Origin: Chelatococcus albus
Lineage (GTDB): Bacteria > Pseudomonadota > Alphaproteobacteria > Rhizobiales > Beijerinckiaceae
DNA: 64,000 nucleotides
Direction: 5' to 3'
Assembly (NCBI RefSeq): GCF_030067675.1
Contig: NZ_JASJEV010000014.1
Coordinates: forward strand, 1 to 64,000
Position numbers and translations under genes: made by a program. Under the pieces are notes generated by a model that worked only from the letters and a program-made list of their open reading frames with translations, was not told where the DNA came from and searched no databases. Shown piece by piece: positions 44,035 to 53,827 of this stretch. Each line of letters opens with the position of its first letter. Within the stretch, counting starts at the first letter, position 1.

Positions 44035-44763
44035 TCATTCGGCCGGCAGGCGCGCCGCGCCCACCGCGACCGGCCCCGCTGCGCGCTTCGTGCGCACGAC
44101 CTGGTAGCCGCGCCGGCCGAGGTACCAGACGGGCGCGCTCCACACATGCACGAGGCGTGTGAAGGGGAAGACGAGGAAAATCGTCATGCCGAGAACGAGA
44201 TGGGCCTTGAACACGGGATGCGCGTCCGCGATCAGCGCCGAGGCGCCGGGCTCGAGCGTCAGGATACCCTGCGCCCAGGTCATGAAGCGTACCATCTCCT
44301 CCCCGTCGAGATGCTGCAGCGAAACCGGGATGGTGACGAGGCCCAGGACGAGCTGGGCGTAGAGCATCAGGAGGATGGCGATGTCGCCGAAGGAGGACGT
44401 GGCGCGGATGCGTGGATCGAACAGCCGGCGGTGCACGAGGAGTGTCAGGCCGACGAAGCAGGCGATGCCGGCGACGCCGCCGACGACGATGGCGAGCATC
44501 TGCTTCGCCCCGTGCGAGATGCCGATGACCTCGAAGAGCCGGATCGGCGTGAGGAGCCCGACGAAATGGCCGGCGAAGATGACGAGGATGCCGATGTGGA
44601 ACAGGTTCGAGCCCCACATCAGCTGGCGCCGGCGCAGGAGCTGGCTGGAGCCCGTCTTCCACGTGTACTGCTCGCGGTCGAAGCGCAGCCAGCTGCCGAC
44701 GAGGAAGACGGTCAGGCAGAGATAGGGGTACCAGCCGAAGAGGACGTGGTTGAACGTGGTCAT
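44035..44763 (-). CDS. narI: respiratory nitrate reductase gamma subunit NarI
   Basis: 242 aa, five membrane spans. WGSNLFHIGILVIFAGHFVGLLTP carries two haem-b histidines; HPVFKAHLVLGMTIFLVFPFTRLVHVWSAP carries the others. It passes electrons from quinol to NarH. 16 nt after narJ. Confidence 0.95.
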   Translation of the reverse strand: MTTFNHVLFGWYPYLCLTVFLVGSWLRFDREQYTWKTGSSQLLRRRQLMWGSNLFHIGILVIFAGHFVGLLTPIRLFEVIGISHGAKQMLAIVVGGVAGIACFVGLTLLVHRRLFDPRIRATSSFGDIAILLMLYAQLVLGLVTIPVSLQHLDGEEMVRFMTWAQGILTLEPGASALIADAHPVFKAHLVLGMTIFLVFPFTRLVHVWSAPVWYLGRRGYQVVRTKRAAGPVAVGAARLPAE

Positions 44764-44779
44764 GGGTCGGGACCTCCTC

Positions 44780-45475
44780 TCAGGCGTTGGCGCCGCTGGC
44801 GGGGCGTTTCGCCGCCCGCAGGCGCGCGACCAGGCCGTCGCGGCAGCCGCCGGCCGCACCGGGCCCGAAGGTGACGGGCTCGTCCTCCCAGGTGGCATCG
44901 AGGGCCGCGAGATCCTGCGGATCGGGATCGGGCGAGGCGACGAGCGTCGCCACCTCCTCCGCCCCGGGCTTGTGCGCCGCCACCGCGACGAGGGCGCGGA
45001 AGACGGCCGCATAGGCGCTGCCGCGCCGGTCGAGCCGCTCGGCGAGCGCGGCGAGAATGTGCGCCGGCTGGCCGAGGAGGTCGCAAGCCTGCGGCAGCGA
45101 CCGCGTCGACAGGAATTCGAGGAAGAGCGGCAGATAGTCCGGCAGCTCGGAGGCGGCGATGACGAGCCCCTCGGCCTCGTAGAGGCTCTTCAGGTCGATC
45201 ATCGCCTGGCCGCGGTCGCGGCTCTCGCCGTGCACGTGCTCGAAGAGATGCAGCGACAGGGAGCGCGTCCGGTCGAAGAGAAGCACGTAGCGCTCCTGGG
45301 CGTCGAGAAGATCGCCGTCGGCGATCTCCTCGATCAGGGGGGCGAGCGCGCGCTGCTCGCGCGCCGGCACGATGGCCTCGGCCGCGAGCAGGCCGGGGAA
45401 GTCGCGCACCGCCTCCTTGAGTTCCTCTGTCGGGTAGCTCAGAAGGAGCGACAGCACCTTGAAGGAGCGCAGCAT
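44780..45475 (-). CDS. narJ: nitrate reductase chaperone NarJ
   Basis: 231 aa, TorD/NarJ fold: FKVLSLLLSYPTEELKEAV, LLDAQERYVLLFDRTRSLSLHLFEHVHGESRDRGQAMIDL, LPDYLPLFLEFLS. It keeps NarG ready for cofactor insertion and membrane docking. The start overlaps the narH stop by one base (TGATG). Confidence 0.95.
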   Translation of the reverse strand: MLRSFKVLSLLLSYPTEELKEAVRDFPGLLAAEAIVPAREQRALAPLIEEIADGDLLDAQERYVLLFDRTRSLSLHLFEHVHGESRDRGQAMIDLKSLYEAEGLVIAASELPDYLPLFLEFLSTRSLPQACDLLGQPAHILAALAERLDRRGSAYAAVFRALVAVAAHKPGAEEVATLVASPDPDPQDLAALDATWEDEPVTFGPGAAGGCRDGLVARLRAAKRPASGANA

Positions 45476-47007
45476 CACGCCATCTCCATCGGGTTCTTCG
45501 CACGGTTGCCCGCGCGTTTCGGCGTGCCGAAGAGGTTCGTCTCGCTCGTGCCGCCGGAGCAGCCGTTGCCGAAGGAGAAGCCGCAGGAGCCGCGCAGGTC
45601 GTAGGCATCCTCCCCGAGCTCGCGATGCGCCGTGGGGATGACGAAGCGGTCCTCGTAATTGGCGATGGCCATGACCTGGTACATCTCCTCTATCTGGCCG
45701 CCGCTCAGGCCGACGCGGGCGGCAAGCCCCTCGTCGAGGACGCCCTCGATGGTCTTCGCCCGCATGTAGCCGCGCATGGCGAGCATGCGCTCGAGGGCGA
45801 GCGCCACCGGGCGCTCGTCGCCGGCGGTGAGCAGATTGGCGAGATAGCGCAGCGGGATGCGCAGGGAGCGCACGTCCGGCATGGCGCCGTCCGTGCCCAT
45901 GCGGCCGGCCGCGACGGCCGACTGGATCGGCGAGAGCGGCGGCACGTACCAGACCATGGGCAAGGTGCGGTATTCCGGGTGGAGCGGGAAGGCCACCCGC
46001 CATTCCATCGCCATCTTCCACACGGGCGAGCGGCGCGCCGCCTCGAGCCAGCTGTCCGGCACGCCGTCGGCGCGGGCCTGGGCGATGACCTCCGGGTCGC
46101 CCGGATCGAGGAAGAGGGAGAGCTGCGCCTGGTAGAGGTCGCGCTCGTCAGCCACGCTCGCGGCCTCGGCGATGCGGTCTGCGTCGTAGAGCACCACGCC
46201 CAGATAGCGGATGCGCCCGACGCAGGTTTCCGAGCAGACCGTGGGCTGGCCGGCCTCGATGCGCGGGAAGCAGAAGATGCACTTCTCCGACTTCCCAGAA
46301 GACCAGTTGTAGTAGATCTTCTTGTAGGGGCAGCCCGAGACACACATGCGCCAGCCGCGGCACTTGTCCTGGTCGATGAGGACGATGCCGTCCTCCTCGC
46401 GCTTGTAGATGGCGCCCGAGAGGCAGGCCGCGACGCAGGTCGGGTTGAGGCAGTGCTCGCACAGCCGCGGCAGGTACATCATGAAGGTATTCTCGAAGGC
46501 GCCGTAGATCTCCTTCTCGACGCCCTCGAAGTTGTAGTCGGCCGAGCGCTTCTCGAACTCGCCACCGAGGATCTCCTCCCAGTTCGGTCCCCAGGCGATC
46601 TTCTCCATGCGCTCGCCGGTGACGAGCGAACGGGGCCGCGCCGTGGGCATCGCCTCCATCTCCGGCGCCGTCTGCAGGTGCTCGTAGTCGAAGGTGAAGG
46701 GCTCGTAGTAGTCGTCGATCTCCGGCAGGTCGGGATTGGCGAAGATCTTGGCGAGCACCCGCCACTTGCCGCCGATGCGCGGCTCGATGGTGCCGTTCCT
46801 GCGGCGGACCCAGCCGCCGTTCCAGCGCTTCTGGTTCTCCCAGTCCTTGGGATAGCCGATGCCGGGTTTGGTCTCGACGTTGTTGAACCAGGCGTATTCC
46901 ATGCCCTCGCGGTTGGTCCACACGTTCTTGCAGGTGACCGAACAGGTGTGGCAGCCGATGCACTTGTCGAGGTTCAGCACCATCGCGATCTGTGCGCGGA
47001 TCTTCAT
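45475..47007 (-). CDS. narH: nitrate reductase beta subunit NarH
   Basis: 510 aa. Iron-sulfur cluster motifs: CIGCHTCSVTCKNVW (residues 16-30), CEHCLNPTCVAACLSGAIY, and CRGWRMCVSGCPYKK, in which a Trp replaces one Cys to give the 3Fe-4S cluster. The C-terminal half is normal for NarH, ending with ETNLFGTPKRAGN. Only 3 nt separate it from narG. Confidence 0.95.
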   Translation of the reverse strand: MKIRAQIAMVLNLDKCIGCHTCSVTCKNVWTNREGMEYAWFNNVETKPGIGYPKDWENQKRWNGGWVRRRNGTIEPRIGGKWRVLAKIFANPDLPEIDDYYEPFTFDYEHLQTAPEMEAMPTARPRSLVTGERMEKIAWGPNWEEILGGEFEKRSADYNFEGVEKEIYGAFENTFMMYLPRLCEHCLNPTCVAACLSGAIYKREEDGIVLIDQDKCRGWRMCVSGCPYKKIYYNWSSGKSEKCIFCFPRIEAGQPTVCSETCVGRIRYLGVVLYDADRIAEAASVADERDLYQAQLSLFLDPGDPEVIAQARADGVPDSWLEAARRSPVWKMAMEWRVAFPLHPEYRTLPMVWYVPPLSPIQSAVAAGRMGTDGAMPDVRSLRIPLRYLANLLTAGDERPVALALERMLAMRGYMRAKTIEGVLDEGLAARVGLSGGQIEEMYQVMAIANYEDRFVIPTAHRELGEDAYDLRGSCGFSFGNGCSGGTSETNLFGTPKRAGNRAKNPMEMA

Positions 47008-47010
47008 GGC

Positions 47011-50000
47011 TCAGGCCTCCCGGCTCGCGGGTTCGAACGACGTACGGCTCGCGCCCTTCCCCTGTGCGACAGGGGCGAGACCCGCCGCCGGTTGCGCGTC
47101 CGCCGCGGGGCGGTCGAGCCAGTCGACCGCCGCCATCTTGCGCACGACGACGAACTCGTCGCGGTTCGATCCGACCGTGCCGTAGTAGTTGAATCCGTAG
47201 GACTGCTGGGCGTAGCCGCCGATCATGTGGGTAGGCTTGAGGATCGTGCGCGTCACCGAATTGTGGATGCCGCCGCGCTGGCCGGTCTGCTCGGAGCCCG
47301 GCACGTTCACGATCTTCTCCTGCGCGTGGTACATGAGGCACATGCCTTCCTTCACGCGCTGGGAGACGACGGCGCGCGCCACGAGCGAACCGTTGGCGTT
47401 GAAGGCCTCGATCCAGTCGTTGTCGGCGATGCCCGCCTTGCGCGCGTCGACCTCGCTGATCCACACGATGGGCCCGCCGCGCGAGAGCGTGAGCATCAGC
47501 AGGTTGTCGGTGTAGGTGGAGTGGATGCCCCACTTCTGGTGCGGCGTGATGAAGTTGAGCACCACCGGCGGATTGCCGTTGGGCTTGCGGTCGATGACAG
47601 GCGCGACCGTCTTGGTATCGATCGGCGGGCGATAGACGCAGAAGCCCTCTCCGAAGGCGCGCATCCACAGGTGGTCCTGGTAGAGCTGCTGACGGCCGGT
47701 CAGCGTGCGCCACGGGATGAGCTCGTGGACGTTCGTGTAGCCGGCGTTGTAGCAGACCTTCTCCGACTCGAGGCCCGACCAGATGGGCGAGGAGATGATC
47801 TTGCGCGGCTGGGCCACCATGTCGCGGAAGCGGATCTTCTCGTCCTCCTTGGGCAGGGCGAGATGGGTGTGGTCGCGGCCCGTCGTCTTGCCCAGCGCCG
47901 CCCAGGCCTTCACCGCCACCTCCCCGTTCGTCTCGGGCGCGAGCGAGAGGATGACCTCCGCCGCGTCGATGTCGGTGTCGATGCGCGCGAGCCCCTTGGT
48001 CGGCCCCGCCTCCGTCACGACTCCGTTGAGATTCTTCAGGAATTCCACCTCGTGGGCGGTGTTCCAGCTCATGCCCTTGCCGCCGTTGCCGAGCGTCTCC
48101 ATGAGCGGGCCGAGGGAGGTGAAGCGCTTGTGGAGGTTCGGGTAGTCGCGCTCGACCACCGTCACCTGCGGCATCGTCTTGCCCGGCACGGGATCGACCT
48201 CGCCCCTCTTCCAGTCCTTCACATCGAAGGCCTGCGCCAGTTCGGCCGGCGTGTCGTGCAGGATCGGGGAGAGGACCACGTCCTTCTCGACGCCGAGCAC
48301 CTCCGGCGCGACGCGTGAGAAGGCTTCCGCGAGGCCCTTGTAGATCTCCCAGTCGCTCCGCGCCTCCCACACCGGGTCCACCGCCGCCGTCAGCGGATGG
48401 ATGAAGGGGTGCATGTCGGAGGTGTTAAGGTCGTTCTTCTCGTACCAGGTGGCCGTCGGCAGGACGATGTCGGAATAGACGCAGGTCGTCGACATGCGGA
48501 AGTCGAGGGTCACGAGGAGATCGAGCTTGCCCTCCGGCGCCTCCTCCCGCCACGCGACCTCCTTCGGCTTCTTCGCTGCCGTGCCGCCGAGGTCCTTGCC
48601 GAGCACGCCGTGCGAGGTGCCGAGCAGGTGCTTGAGGAAATATTCGTGGCCCTTGCCCGAGGAGCCGAGGAGGTTCGAGCGCCAGACGAAGAGGTTGCGC
48701 GGCCAGTTCCGCGGCGCGTCCGGATCCTCGCAGGAGAGCTTGAGTTCCCCCGTTTTCAGCGCCTTGGCCACGTAGTCCTTGACATCGAGGCCCCTGTCGG
48801 CCGCGGCCTTGGCCACGGTCAGCGGGTTCGCTTCGAGCTGCGGGGCGGAGGGCAGCCAGCCCATGCGCTCGGCGCGCACGTTGTAGTCGATGAGGGCGCC
48901 GTCCCAGGGCCCGGGCGGGGCGGTCGGCGACAGGATCTCGGCGACGTCCACCGTCTCGTAGCGCCACTGGTCGGTGTGGGCGTACCAGAAGGAGGTGGAG
49001 TTCTGCTGGCGCGGCGGGCGCCCCCAGTCGAGGGCAAAGGCGAGCGGCTGCCAGCCTGCCTGGGGCCTCAGCTTCTCCTGGCCCACGTAGTGCGACCAAC
49101 CGCCGCCCGACTGGCCCACGCAGCCGCACATCACCAGCATGTTGATGACGCCGCGGTAGTTCATGTCCATGTGGTACCAGTGGTTCATCGCCGCGCCGAT
49201 GATGACCATGGACCGGCCGTTGGTCTTCTCGGCGTTGCGCGCGAACTCCCGCGCCACGGTGACGATCTGGTCGCGCGGCACGCCGGTGATCGCCTCGGCC
49301 CAGGCCGGCGTGTAGGGCACGTTCTCGTCGTAGCCTTTCGCCACGTGCCCGCCGCCGAAGCCGCGGTCGACGCCATAGTTCGCCGCGAAGAGGTCGAAGA
49401 CCGTGGCGACGAGCGCCTCGCCGTCAGCGAGCCTGAGGCGCTTGACCGGCACGCGGCGCAGCAGAACGCTCGGGTGGTCCGTGCCGGCGAAATGGTCGTG
49501 CTCGAGATTGCCGAAATAGGGGAAGGCCACCTCCGCGAGGTCGTCGCGCCCGTCGGCGAGGGACAGGCGGAGGTCGACGACCGCCCCGTCGGATGCCTTC
49601 GCCTCCAGGTTCCACTTGCCCGTCTCGCCCCAGCGGAAGCCGACCGAGCCGCGCGGCACCACGACCTCGCCCGTGGCCGCGTCCACGGCCACCGTCTTCC
49701 ATTCGGGATTGTTCGCCTCGCCAAGGGCGCCGGCGAAATCCGAAGCGCGCACGAGCCGCTCCGGAACGAGCCGCCCGTCCTGCTCGACGAGCCGCACGAG
49801 CATGGGCATGTCGGTGTAGCGCTTCACATAGTCGGCGAAATAGGGCACCTGCCGGTCGATGTGGAACTCGCGCAGGATGACGTGGCCCATGGCCATGGCA
49901 AGCGCCGCGTCGGTGCCCTGCTTCACGGCGAGCCACAGGTCGGCGAACTTGGCCGCCTCCGAATAGTCGGGGCTGACGACGACGCTCTTCGCCCCCTTGT

Positions 50001-50814
50001 AGCGCACCTCCGTATAGAAATGGGCGTCGGGCGTGCGCGTCTGCGGCACGTTGGAGCCCCAGAGCATGAGGAAGCCGGCGTTGTACCAGTCGGCGCTCTC
50101 GGGCACGTCCGTCTGCTCGCCCCAGGTCTGGGGCGAGGCGGGCGGCAGGTCGCAGTACCAGTCGTAGAAGGACATGCACACGCCGCCGAGGAGCGACAGA
50201 TAGCGCGCGCCCGCGGCGTAGGAGACCATCGACATGGCGGGGATGGGCGAGAAGCCGATGACGCGGTCCGGCCCATATGTCTTCACCGTATAGGCGTTGG
50301 CGGCGGCGATGATCTCCTCGACCTCCTGCCAGGTCGAACGCACGAAGCCGCCGAATCCGCGCTTCTTCACGTAGGCCGCCCGCTTCTGCGGGTTCTCGAC
50401 GATGGAGGCCCAGGCGGCGACCGGCGTGAGCAGCGTGCGCGCCTCGCGCCAGAGCTTCAGGAGGCGGGCGCGCACCATGGGATACTTCACACGGTTGCCG
50501 GAGTAGAGGTACCAGCTGTAGCTCGCGCCGCGCGAGCAGCCGCGCGGCTCGTGGTTGGGCAGGTCCGGCCGCGTGCGCGGATAGTCGGTCTGCTGCGTCT
50601 CCCAGGTGACGATGCCGCCCTTGACATAGATCTTCCACGAACACGAGCCGGTGCAGTTGGCTCCGTGGGTGGAGCGCACGGTCTTGTCGTGCTGCCAGCG
50701 CTTGCGGTAGCCGTCCTCCCAGCGCCGGTCCTCCTGCGTCACGACGCCGTGGCCGTCCGCGAAGGTGCCGACGTCCTTCCGGAAGAACATCAGGCGGTCG
50801 ATGAGATGGCTCAT
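47011..50814 (-). CDS. narG: nitrate reductase alpha (catalytic) subunit NarG
   Basis: 1267 aa, full length. The N-terminal His-Cys cluster HGANCTGSCSWKIYVKGG coordinates FS0. NHEPRGCSRGASYSWYLYSGNR, and the Mo-ligating Asp region YDWYCDLPPASPQTWGEQTDVPESADWYNAGFLMLWGSN are as in membrane-bound Nar. No Tat signal, consistent with cytoplasmic orientation. Large open frames on the opposite strand (about 48400-50920 and 45630-48320) are GC shadows. Confidence 0.96.
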   Translation of the reverse strand: MSHLIDRLMFFRKDVGTFADGHGVVTQEDRRWEDGYRKRWQHDKTVRSTHGANCTGSCSWKIYVKGGIVTWETQQTDYPRTRPDLPNHEPRGCSRGASYSWYLYSGNRVKYPMVRARLLKLWREARTLLTPVAAWASIVENPQKRAAYVKKRGFGGFVRSTWQEVEEIIAAANAYTVKTYGPDRVIGFSPIPAMSMVSYAAGARYLSLLGGVCMSFYDWYCDLPPASPQTWGEQTDVPESADWYNAGFLMLWGSNVPQTRTPDAHFYTEVRYKGAKSVVVSPDYSEAAKFADLWLAVKQGTDAALAMAMGHVILREFHIDRQVPYFADYVKRYTDMPMLVRLVEQDGRLVPERLVRASDFAGALGEANNPEWKTVAVDAATGEVVVPRGSVGFRWGETGKWNLEAKASDGAVVDLRLSLADGRDDLAEVAFPYFGNLEHDHFAGTDHPSVLLRRVPVKRLRLADGEALVATVFDLFAANYGVDRGFGGGHVAKGYDENVPYTPAWAEAITGVPRDQIVTVAREFARNAEKTNGRSMVIIGAAMNHWYHMDMNYRGVINMLVMCGCVGQSGGGWSHYVGQEKLRPQAGWQPLAFALDWGRPPRQQNSTSFWYAHTDQWRYETVDVAEILSPTAPPGPWDGALIDYNVRAERMGWLPSAPQLEANPLTVAKAAADRGLDVKDYVAKALKTGELKLSCEDPDAPRNWPRNLFVWRSNLLGSSGKGHEYFLKHLLGTSHGVLGKDLGGTAAKKPKEVAWREEAPEGKLDLLVTLDFRMSTTCVYSDIVLPTATWYEKNDLNTSDMHPFIHPLTAAVDPVWEARSDWEIYKGLAEAFSRVAPEVLGVEKDVVLSPILHDTPAELAQAFDVKDWKRGEVDPVPGKTMPQVTVVERDYPNLHKRFTSLGPLMETLGNGGKGMSWNTAHEVEFLKNLNGVVTEAGPTKGLARIDTDIDAAEVILSLAPETNGEVAVKAWAALGKTTGRDHTHLALPKEDEKIRFRDMVAQPRKIISSPIWSGLESEKVCYNAGYTNVHELIPWRTLTGRQQLYQDHLWMRAFGEGFCVYRPPIDTKTVAPVIDRKPNGNPPVVLNFITPHQKWGIHSTYTDNLLMLTLSRGGPIVWISEVDARKAGIADNDWIEAFNANGSLVARAVVSQRVKEGMCLMYHAQEKIVNVPGSEQTGQRGGIHNSVTRTILKPTHMIGGYAQQSYGFNYYGTVGSNRDEFVVVRKMAAVDWLDRPAADAQPAAGLAPVAQGKGASRTSFEPASREA

Positions 50815-50827
50815 GGTCGTCTCCGGT

Positions 50828-53581
50828 TCATTCCGCGGGCTGTCGAACGGGCGCGGGCAGCGAGCCGCGGCGTTCGACGTCGTGAAGCAGGCCGCCCTTG
50901 CGCGTGTAGACGGCCCAGGTGATGACGAGGCAGCTCACATAGAAGGCGAGGAAGGCCCACAGCGCCGCCTGCGGCCCGCCGGTGAGGGAGATCGACGTGC
51001 CGTAGCTCATGGGTATGAAGAAGGCGCCGTAGGCTGCGATTGCCGAGGTGAAACCGATGATGGCGGCCGCCTCCTTCTCCGCCTGCTGCGCGCGCGTGGC
51101 GGCGTCGGCCCGCGGCATCAGCCGCTCCATGTCCTTGCGCATGATGGCGGGGATCATCTGGAAGGTTGAGGCATTGCCCACGCCTGAGACGAGGAACAGG
51201 AAGAGGAAACAGGCGAAGAAGCCCGTGAAGGCGTATGGCTCGCTTCTGACGCCAAGGAAGTAGAGCACACCCGCCACCCCGAGCATCATGCCGACGAAGA
51301 CCCAGAAGGTGACGCGCCCGCCGCCGAAGCGGTCCGAGATCCAGCCCGTGGCCGAGCGGGAGACGGCCCCCACGAGCGGGCCGAGGAAGGCGTAGTGCAG
51401 TGCGTTGACCTCGGGGAACTGGGTCTTGGCGAGAAGCGGGAAGCCCGCCGAATAGCCGATGAAGGAGCCGAAGGTGCCGGTGTAGAGCCAGCACATCAGC
51501 CAGTTGTGCTTGCGGCGGAAGATCACCGCCTGTTCGGTGAAGGAGGCCTTCATCGCGGCGATGTCGTTCATGCCGAACCAGGCGGCGAAGGCGGAAGCGG
51601 CGATGAAGGGCACCCATACGAAGCCCGCGTTCTGCAGCCACAGCGGCACCTGCTGCCCACCCTGCGCCACCATGACCGGATCGCCGCCGAGGACACCGAA
51701 GACACCCGTGGTGATGACGATGGGCACCAGGAACTGGGCGACGCTGACCCCGAGATTGCCGAGGCCGGCGTTGAGCGCGAGGGCATTGCCCTTCTCCGCC
51801 TTTGGGAAGAAGAAGCTGATGTTGGCCATGGAGGAGGCGAAGTTGCCGCCGCCGAAGCCGCAGAGCAGCGCGAGCAGGAGGAAGAGCCAGTAGGGCGTCC
51901 CCGGGTTCTGCACCGCAAGGCCGATGCCGAGCGCCGGCAGGATGAGCGACCAGGTGGCGAGCGTGGTCCACAGCCGCCCGCCGAAGATCGGCACGACGAA
52001 CGAATAGAAGATCCTCAGGGTGGCGCCCGACAGGCCCGGCAGGGCCGCGAGCCAGAAGAGCTGATTGGTCGAGAAGGCGAAGCCCGCCTGCGGGAGCTTG
52101 GCCACCACGACCGACCACACCATCCACACCGCGAAGGAGAGGAGCAGGCAGGGGATCGAGATCCACAGGTTGCGCCTGGCGATGCGCCGGCCCTTCTCGG
52201 CCCAGAAGGCCGGATCTTCCGGCCGCCAGTCCTCGAGCACGTAATGGGGGCCGAGCACGCCGACCTGCTTCGGCCCGTGGATCTCCTCCATCTCGGGGAG
52301 TTCGGGCAGCTTCCTCAGGACGGGCGCAGCCGCCGCGCGCTCCATCTGCCGGATCGCCGCGTGCATCCACAGGAGCGCGCCGGAGACGAGCAGGAAGAGC
52401 AGCATGAAGCAGCTTGTCCAGATGCCGGTGAGATCATTGAGCAGGCCGAAGATGATGGGCAGGACGAAGCCGCCGAGGCCGCCAATCATGCCGACGAGGC
52501 CGCCGACCGCCCCGACGTTCTTCGGGTAATAGACCGGTATGTGCTTGAACACCGCCGCCTTGCCGAGGCTCATGAAGAAGCCGAGCACGAAGACGAGGAC
52601 GGTGAAGGCCGTGACGCCGATCTCGAAACGGAAGGTGATGGGCCTCTTGATGCCGCGCACCACATATTCCGTCGGCGGATAGGACAGGAGGAAGGTGCAG
52701 ACGACGGAGACGAGGAAGGTCCAGTACATCACCCGCCGCGCGCCATACTTGTCCGACAGGTGGCCGCCGTAGGCACGGAACAGGCTCGCCGGCACCGAAT
52801 AGGCCGCGCCGATCATGCCGGCGGTGGTGATGTCGAGGCCATAGACGCCGATGAGATAGCGCGGCAGCCACAGGGCGAGCGCGACGAAGGCGCCAAAGAC
52901 GAAGAAGTAATAGAGCGCGAAGCGCCAGACCTGCACGTTCTTCAGAGGCTCGAGTTCGAGCCAGGCGCTCTTCGGCTTCTCGCCCTTCAGCCTGCGTGCG
53001 CGCAGCACCGGGTCGTCCGTGGTCGAGAACCAGAAGACGACGGCCATGACGGCGAGCGCCGCCGCCCAGATCTGGGCGACCGTCTGCCAACCGAAGGCAA
53101 CGAGCACGAAGGGTGCGAAGAACTTGGTGACCGCCGCCCCGACGTTGCCCGCGCCGAAGATACCCAGCGCTGTGCCCTGCTTCCCCGTCGGATACCAGCG
53201 CGAGACATAGGCGACGCCGACGGCGAAGGAGCCACCGGCGATGCCGACGCCGAGCGCGGCGAGGAGCATCTGCGGATAGGTCGTCGCCCAGGTGAGGAGC
53301 CAGGTCGCGAGAGCTCCCGCCAGCATGACGACGGAGAAGACGCGCCGGCCGCCGTACTGGTCCGTCCAGATGCCGAGCACGACGCGCACGAGAGAGCCGG
53401 TGAGGATGGGCGTGCCGGCGAGCAGGCCGAACTGGGTCTCGGAGAGCCCGAGCTCCTGCTTGATGCGGATGCCGATGATCGAGAAGATTGTCCACACCGC
53501 GAAGCAGACGGTGAATGCGATGGTGGATAACCACAAGGCCCGACTCTGTTCCTGCGGTGATACCCTGTCCGACATGGTCAT
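50828..53581 (-). CDS. narK: NarK1-NarK2 fused nitrate/nitrite transporter
   Basis: 917 aa, two MFS transporters in one chain with about 24 membrane helices. First half (about 1-430): LGLSETQFGLLAGTPILTGSLVRVVLGIWTDQYGGRRVFS is NarK1-like (proton/nitrate symport). The second (about 470-917): LWISIPCLLLSFAVWMVWSVVVAKLPQAGFAFSTNQLFWLAALPGLSGATLRIFYSF is NarK2-like (nitrate/nitrite antiport). Nitrate signature motifs GGLGGFVLP and CGFGGGNFASSM are present. Same architecture as in Paracoccus. First gene of the nar operon. Confidence 0.94.
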   Translation of the reverse strand: MTMSDRVSPQEQSRALWLSTIAFTVCFAVWTIFSIIGIRIKQELGLSETQFGLLAGTPILTGSLVRVVLGIWTDQYGGRRVFSVVMLAGALATWLLTWATTYPQMLLAALGVGIAGGSFAVGVAYVSRWYPTGKQGTALGIFGAGNVGAAVTKFFAPFVLVAFGWQTVAQIWAAALAVMAVVFWFSTTDDPVLRARRLKGEKPKSAWLELEPLKNVQVWRFALYYFFVFGAFVALALWLPRYLIGVYGLDITTAGMIGAAYSVPASLFRAYGGHLSDKYGARRVMYWTFLVSVVCTFLLSYPPTEYVVRGIKRPITFRFEIGVTAFTVLVFVLGFFMSLGKAAVFKHIPVYYPKNVGAVGGLVGMIGGLGGFVLPIIFGLLNDLTGIWTSCFMLLFLLVSGALLWMHAAIRQMERAAAAPVLRKLPELPEMEEIHGPKQVGVLGPHYVLEDWRPEDPAFWAEKGRRIARRNLWISIPCLLLSFAVWMVWSVVVAKLPQAGFAFSTNQLFWLAALPGLSGATLRIFYSFVVPIFGGRLWTTLATWSLILPALGIGLAVQNPGTPYWLFLLLALLCGFGGGNFASSMANISFFFPKAEKGNALALNAGLGNLGVSVAQFLVPIVITTGVFGVLGGDPVMVAQGGQQVPLWLQNAGFVWVPFIAASAFAAWFGMNDIAAMKASFTEQAVIFRRKHNWLMCWLYTGTFGSFIGYSAGFPLLAKTQFPEVNALHYAFLGPLVGAVSRSATGWISDRFGGGRVTFWVFVGMMLGVAGVLYFLGVRSEPYAFTGFFACFLFLFLVSGVGNASTFQMIPAIMRKDMERLMPRADAATRAQQAEKEAAAIIGFTSAIAAYGAFFIPMSYGTSISLTGGPQAALWAFLAFYVSCLVITWAVYTRKGGLLHDVERRGSLPAPVRQPAE

Positions 53582-53776
53582 GGCTCAAGCCCCGGCTCGG
53601 CGAACGGCGCGGCCCTCGCCGCGCATGGGGTTGAGCTTGCAGATGAGCGGCAGTCTGGAATTGACCCAGATCAAGAGGACGACCCGTCTTGGATCGTTTT
53701 CTCCGTGGGGAGACGCTGCGTCGCAGTCACGACGATGAACTCAATACATGAAATTACTTTATATCAACCACCGACT

Positions 53777-53790
53777 TGATAATTATCAAT
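53777..53790. promoter_or_regulatory. Perfect FNR/Crp-type box TTGATAATTATCAA
   Basis: A 14-bp perfect palindrome matching TTGAT-N4-ATCAA, in the divergent region between narK (start 53581) and the Crp/Fnr gene (start 53828). A degenerate copy, TTACT-TTAT-ATCAA, lies 22 bp away (53755-53768, centre 53761.5). It should give anaerobic or nitrate-linked control of nar and possibly of the regulator. Confidence 0.8.
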
Positions 53791-53827
53791 GAACATGCTT
53801 TGATCTTCCGGCGATGCGAGGAGCCCG

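Noticed and set aside
45625-53530. Plus-strand frames of about 700-900 codons opposite narH, narG and narK
   Set aside because: High GC at third positions removes stops on the opposite strand. The minus-strand genes have full family motifs.
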